Origin: Phenylobacterium sp.
Lineage (GTDB): Bacteria; Pseudomonadota; Alphaproteobacteria; Caulobacterales; Caulobacteraceae
Direction of reading: 5' to 3'
Assembly: GCA_025350885.1 (NCBI GenBank)
Contig: JANXXA010000100.1
Location: forward strand, 1-5,153
DNA length: 5,153 bases
Shown here: one piece after another, positions 3,767 to 5,153 of the stretch
Layout of the letters: every line of letters starts with the position of its first letter
Position numbering within the stretch: the stretch's first letter is position 1
Notes under the pieces: generated by a model
Told to the model about the DNA's origin: nothing
The model's input: only the letters and a program-made list of their open reading frames with translations
The model's database searches: none
Translations under genes and position numbers: made by a program

Positions 3767-5153
3767 CTAGTTGGCCAGCCTGCGCAGGAAGGAGGGGATC
3801 TCGAGATCCTCGCCCGGATGGGCCTCTTCCTCCGGCGCCGCGGCCTCGGCCGGCAGCGCGCCGCCACGGCTTGGCATCGGGCGCTGCGCGGGCGGCTGGG
3901 GCGCATCATAGCGGGGACGGGCGCCGAACATCGACAGGAACCCGCCGCGCGGGCGGCGTTCCTCATAGATCGGCTCGGCGAACAGCGGCTCGTCTTCGTC
4001 CGTGGCCACCGAGGGATCGACAATGCGGATGATCGGCGGAACGATGGCGAGTGCGGCGTCAACCAACCCGGCGCCGACGGGGGCTGAATAGAGGTCGGGC
4101 TGCTCTTCACCGGCGGTGGCTGACGCCATGACCGGCTCGGCGGAATAGGCCGGCTCCAGGGTGTAGGCCGAGGCCGAAACGGGTTCGGCGATGCGCTCGC
4201 CCGCCACGAGGGGCGGCGCGGTCATCGGCCGGCGTTCCAGCTTGGGCTCAATGGCGGCGATCGAGGCGCCGTCCATGCCGGTGGCAACCACGCTGACGCG
4301 GATCATCCCATCCAGCGACGGATCGAAGGCCGCGCCAAAGATGATGTTGGCTTCCGGGTCCACCTGTTCGGAGATGGCGTTGGCCGCCTCATCGACTTCC
4401 AGCAGCGTCATGTCCAGACCGCCGGTGATGTTCACCAGCACCGCCTTTGCGCCCTTGAGGGTGACTTCATCGAGAAGGGGATTCTGGATGGCGTTCTCCG
4501 CCGCCATCAAAGCCCGGCCTTCGCCGGTACCCTCGCCCGTGCCCATCATCGCCTTGCCCATTTCGCTCATCACCGTGCGAACGTCGGCGAAGTCGAGATT
4601 GATCAGGCCCGGCAGGACCATCAGGTCAGTGATCGAACGCACGCCGGAATGGAGCACCTGGTCTGCCTTGCCGAAAGCCTCGGCGAAGGTGGTCCGCTCA
4701 TTGGCGACGCGGAAGAGGTTCTGATTGGGGATGACGATCAAGGTGTCCACATAGCGCTGCAACTCGGCGATCCCAGCGTCGGCCAGGCGCATTCGGTGGC
4801 GCCCCTCGAAGTGGAAGGGTTTGGTGACCACCCCCACCGTCAGTATCCCCCGCTCGCGCGCGCATTTGGCGATAATCGGGCCGGCGCCGGTGCCGGTGCC
4901 GCCGCCCATGCCAGCGGTAATGAAAACCATGTGGGCGCCGTCAAGGTGTTCGCCGATTTCAGGCGCGGATTCCTCGGCCGCGGACATACCCACTTCTGGA
5001 TGCGCGCCCGCGCCCAGGCCCTGGGTGACGTTCACGCCCAGCTGAATCCGTTGGTCGGTTTTCGAAAAGGCGAGCTGCTGAGAATCGGTGTTGGCGACGA
5101 CGAAATCGACGCCTTTGAGGCCCGCGTCAATCATGTTGTTGACCGCGTTGCCG
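3767..5153 (-). CDS. ftsZ: cell division GTPase FtsZ, missing the extreme N-terminus (runs off the right edge)
   Basis: FtsZ is the tubulin homologue that polymerises into the cytokinetic Z-ring. The frame is open from the window edge (GNAVNN before the Met codon at 5134), so roughly the first 25 codons lie outside; 461 complete residues are visible. Numbering from that Met: nucleotide-binding NTDSQQL at 16-22, tubulin signature GGGTGTG at 77-83, [12 protein letters not shown] at 104-115, and the catalytic T7 synergy loop NLDFADV at 179-185 with Asp181 and Asp184. The GTPase core ends near VVATGMD (282-288). A disordered Pro/Ala/Glu-rich linker of about 155 residues follows, much longer than in E. 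coli but similar to Caulobacter, then the C-terminal peptide [12 protein letters not shown] (444-455), which binds FtsZ partners such as FtsA. Residue 85, after GTGA, is Gly where the family usually has Ala. The TAG stop precedes a 205-nt gap to lpxC. The promoter is outside the window. Confidence 0.98.
   Translation of the reverse strand, partial: GNAVNNMIDAGLKGVDFVVANTDSQQLAFSKTDQRIQLGVNVTQGLGAGAHPEVGMSAAEESAPEIGEHLDGAHMVFITAGMGGGTGTGAGPIIAKCARERGILTVGVVTKPFHFEGRHRMRLADAGIAELQRYVDTLIVIPNQNLFRVANERTTFAEAFGKADQVLHSGVRSITDLMVLPGLINLDFADVRTVMSEMGKAMMGTGEGTGEGRALMAAENAIQNPLLDEVTLKGAKAVLVNITGGLDMTLLEVDEAANAISEQVDPEANIIFGAAFDPSLDGMIRVSVVATGMDGASIAAIEPKLERRPMTAPPLVAGERIAEPVSASAYTLEPAYSAEPVMASATAGEEQPDLYSAPVGAGLVDAALAIVPPIIRIVDPSVATDEDEPLFAEPIYEERRPRGGFLSMFGARPRYDAPQPPAQRPMPSRGGALPAEAAAPEEEAHPGEDLEIPSFLRRLAN

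Overview
The window is GC-rich and looks like chromosomal DNA of an alphaproteobacterium, most likely a member of the Caulobacteraceae (Caulobacter/Phenylobacterium type). The evidence is the gene order ftsZ - lpxC - bamD - recN, which is the end of the division and cell wall (dcw) cluster in this group, together with FtsZ features: a long Pro/Ala/Glu-rich linker and the C-terminal peptide [12 protein letters not shown]. Every convincing gene lies on the minus strand, so transcription runs from right to left.

Layout in transcription order: (1) ftsZ, missing only its extreme N-terminus, 5153-3767; (2) a 205-bp intergenic region with a CCATGG-type inverted repeat and a tandem TGTTTCGC direct repeat; (3) lpxC, complete, 3561-2653; (4) a 227-bp intergenic region dominated by two long, related hairpins with identical geometry (15-bp perfect inner stem, 23-nt loop, and a second outer stem sharing GTGT/ACAC); (5) a 203-residue FMN-binding PPOX-type flavoprotein, 2425-1814; (6) an 89-bp gap that may hold a weak terminator and the bamD promoter; (7) bamD, complete, 1724-669, a TPR lipoprotein with an unusual 85-residue tail; (8) a 110-bp gap with a degenerate LexA-like box and two GANTC sites; (9) the first 186 codons of recN, 558-1.

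Functionally this is a cell-envelope and division block: FtsZ builds the division ring, LpxC commits UDP-acyl-GlcNAc to lipid A, BamD helps insert outer-membrane beta-barrels, and RecN is a DNA-break repair ATPase. The flavoprotein is the odd member. From my memory of the group, lpxC is normally followed directly by bamD, so the flavoprotein and the hairpin pair next to it look like an insertion. No mobile-element genes, CRISPR array, tRNA or rRNA were seen.

Most of the window is ordinary core genome. The items most worth following up are the twin hairpins (with CcrM-type GANTC sites in the stem of one of them) and the duplicated FHIPFTK peptide in the BamD tail, whose two DNA copies differ only at synonymous positions.
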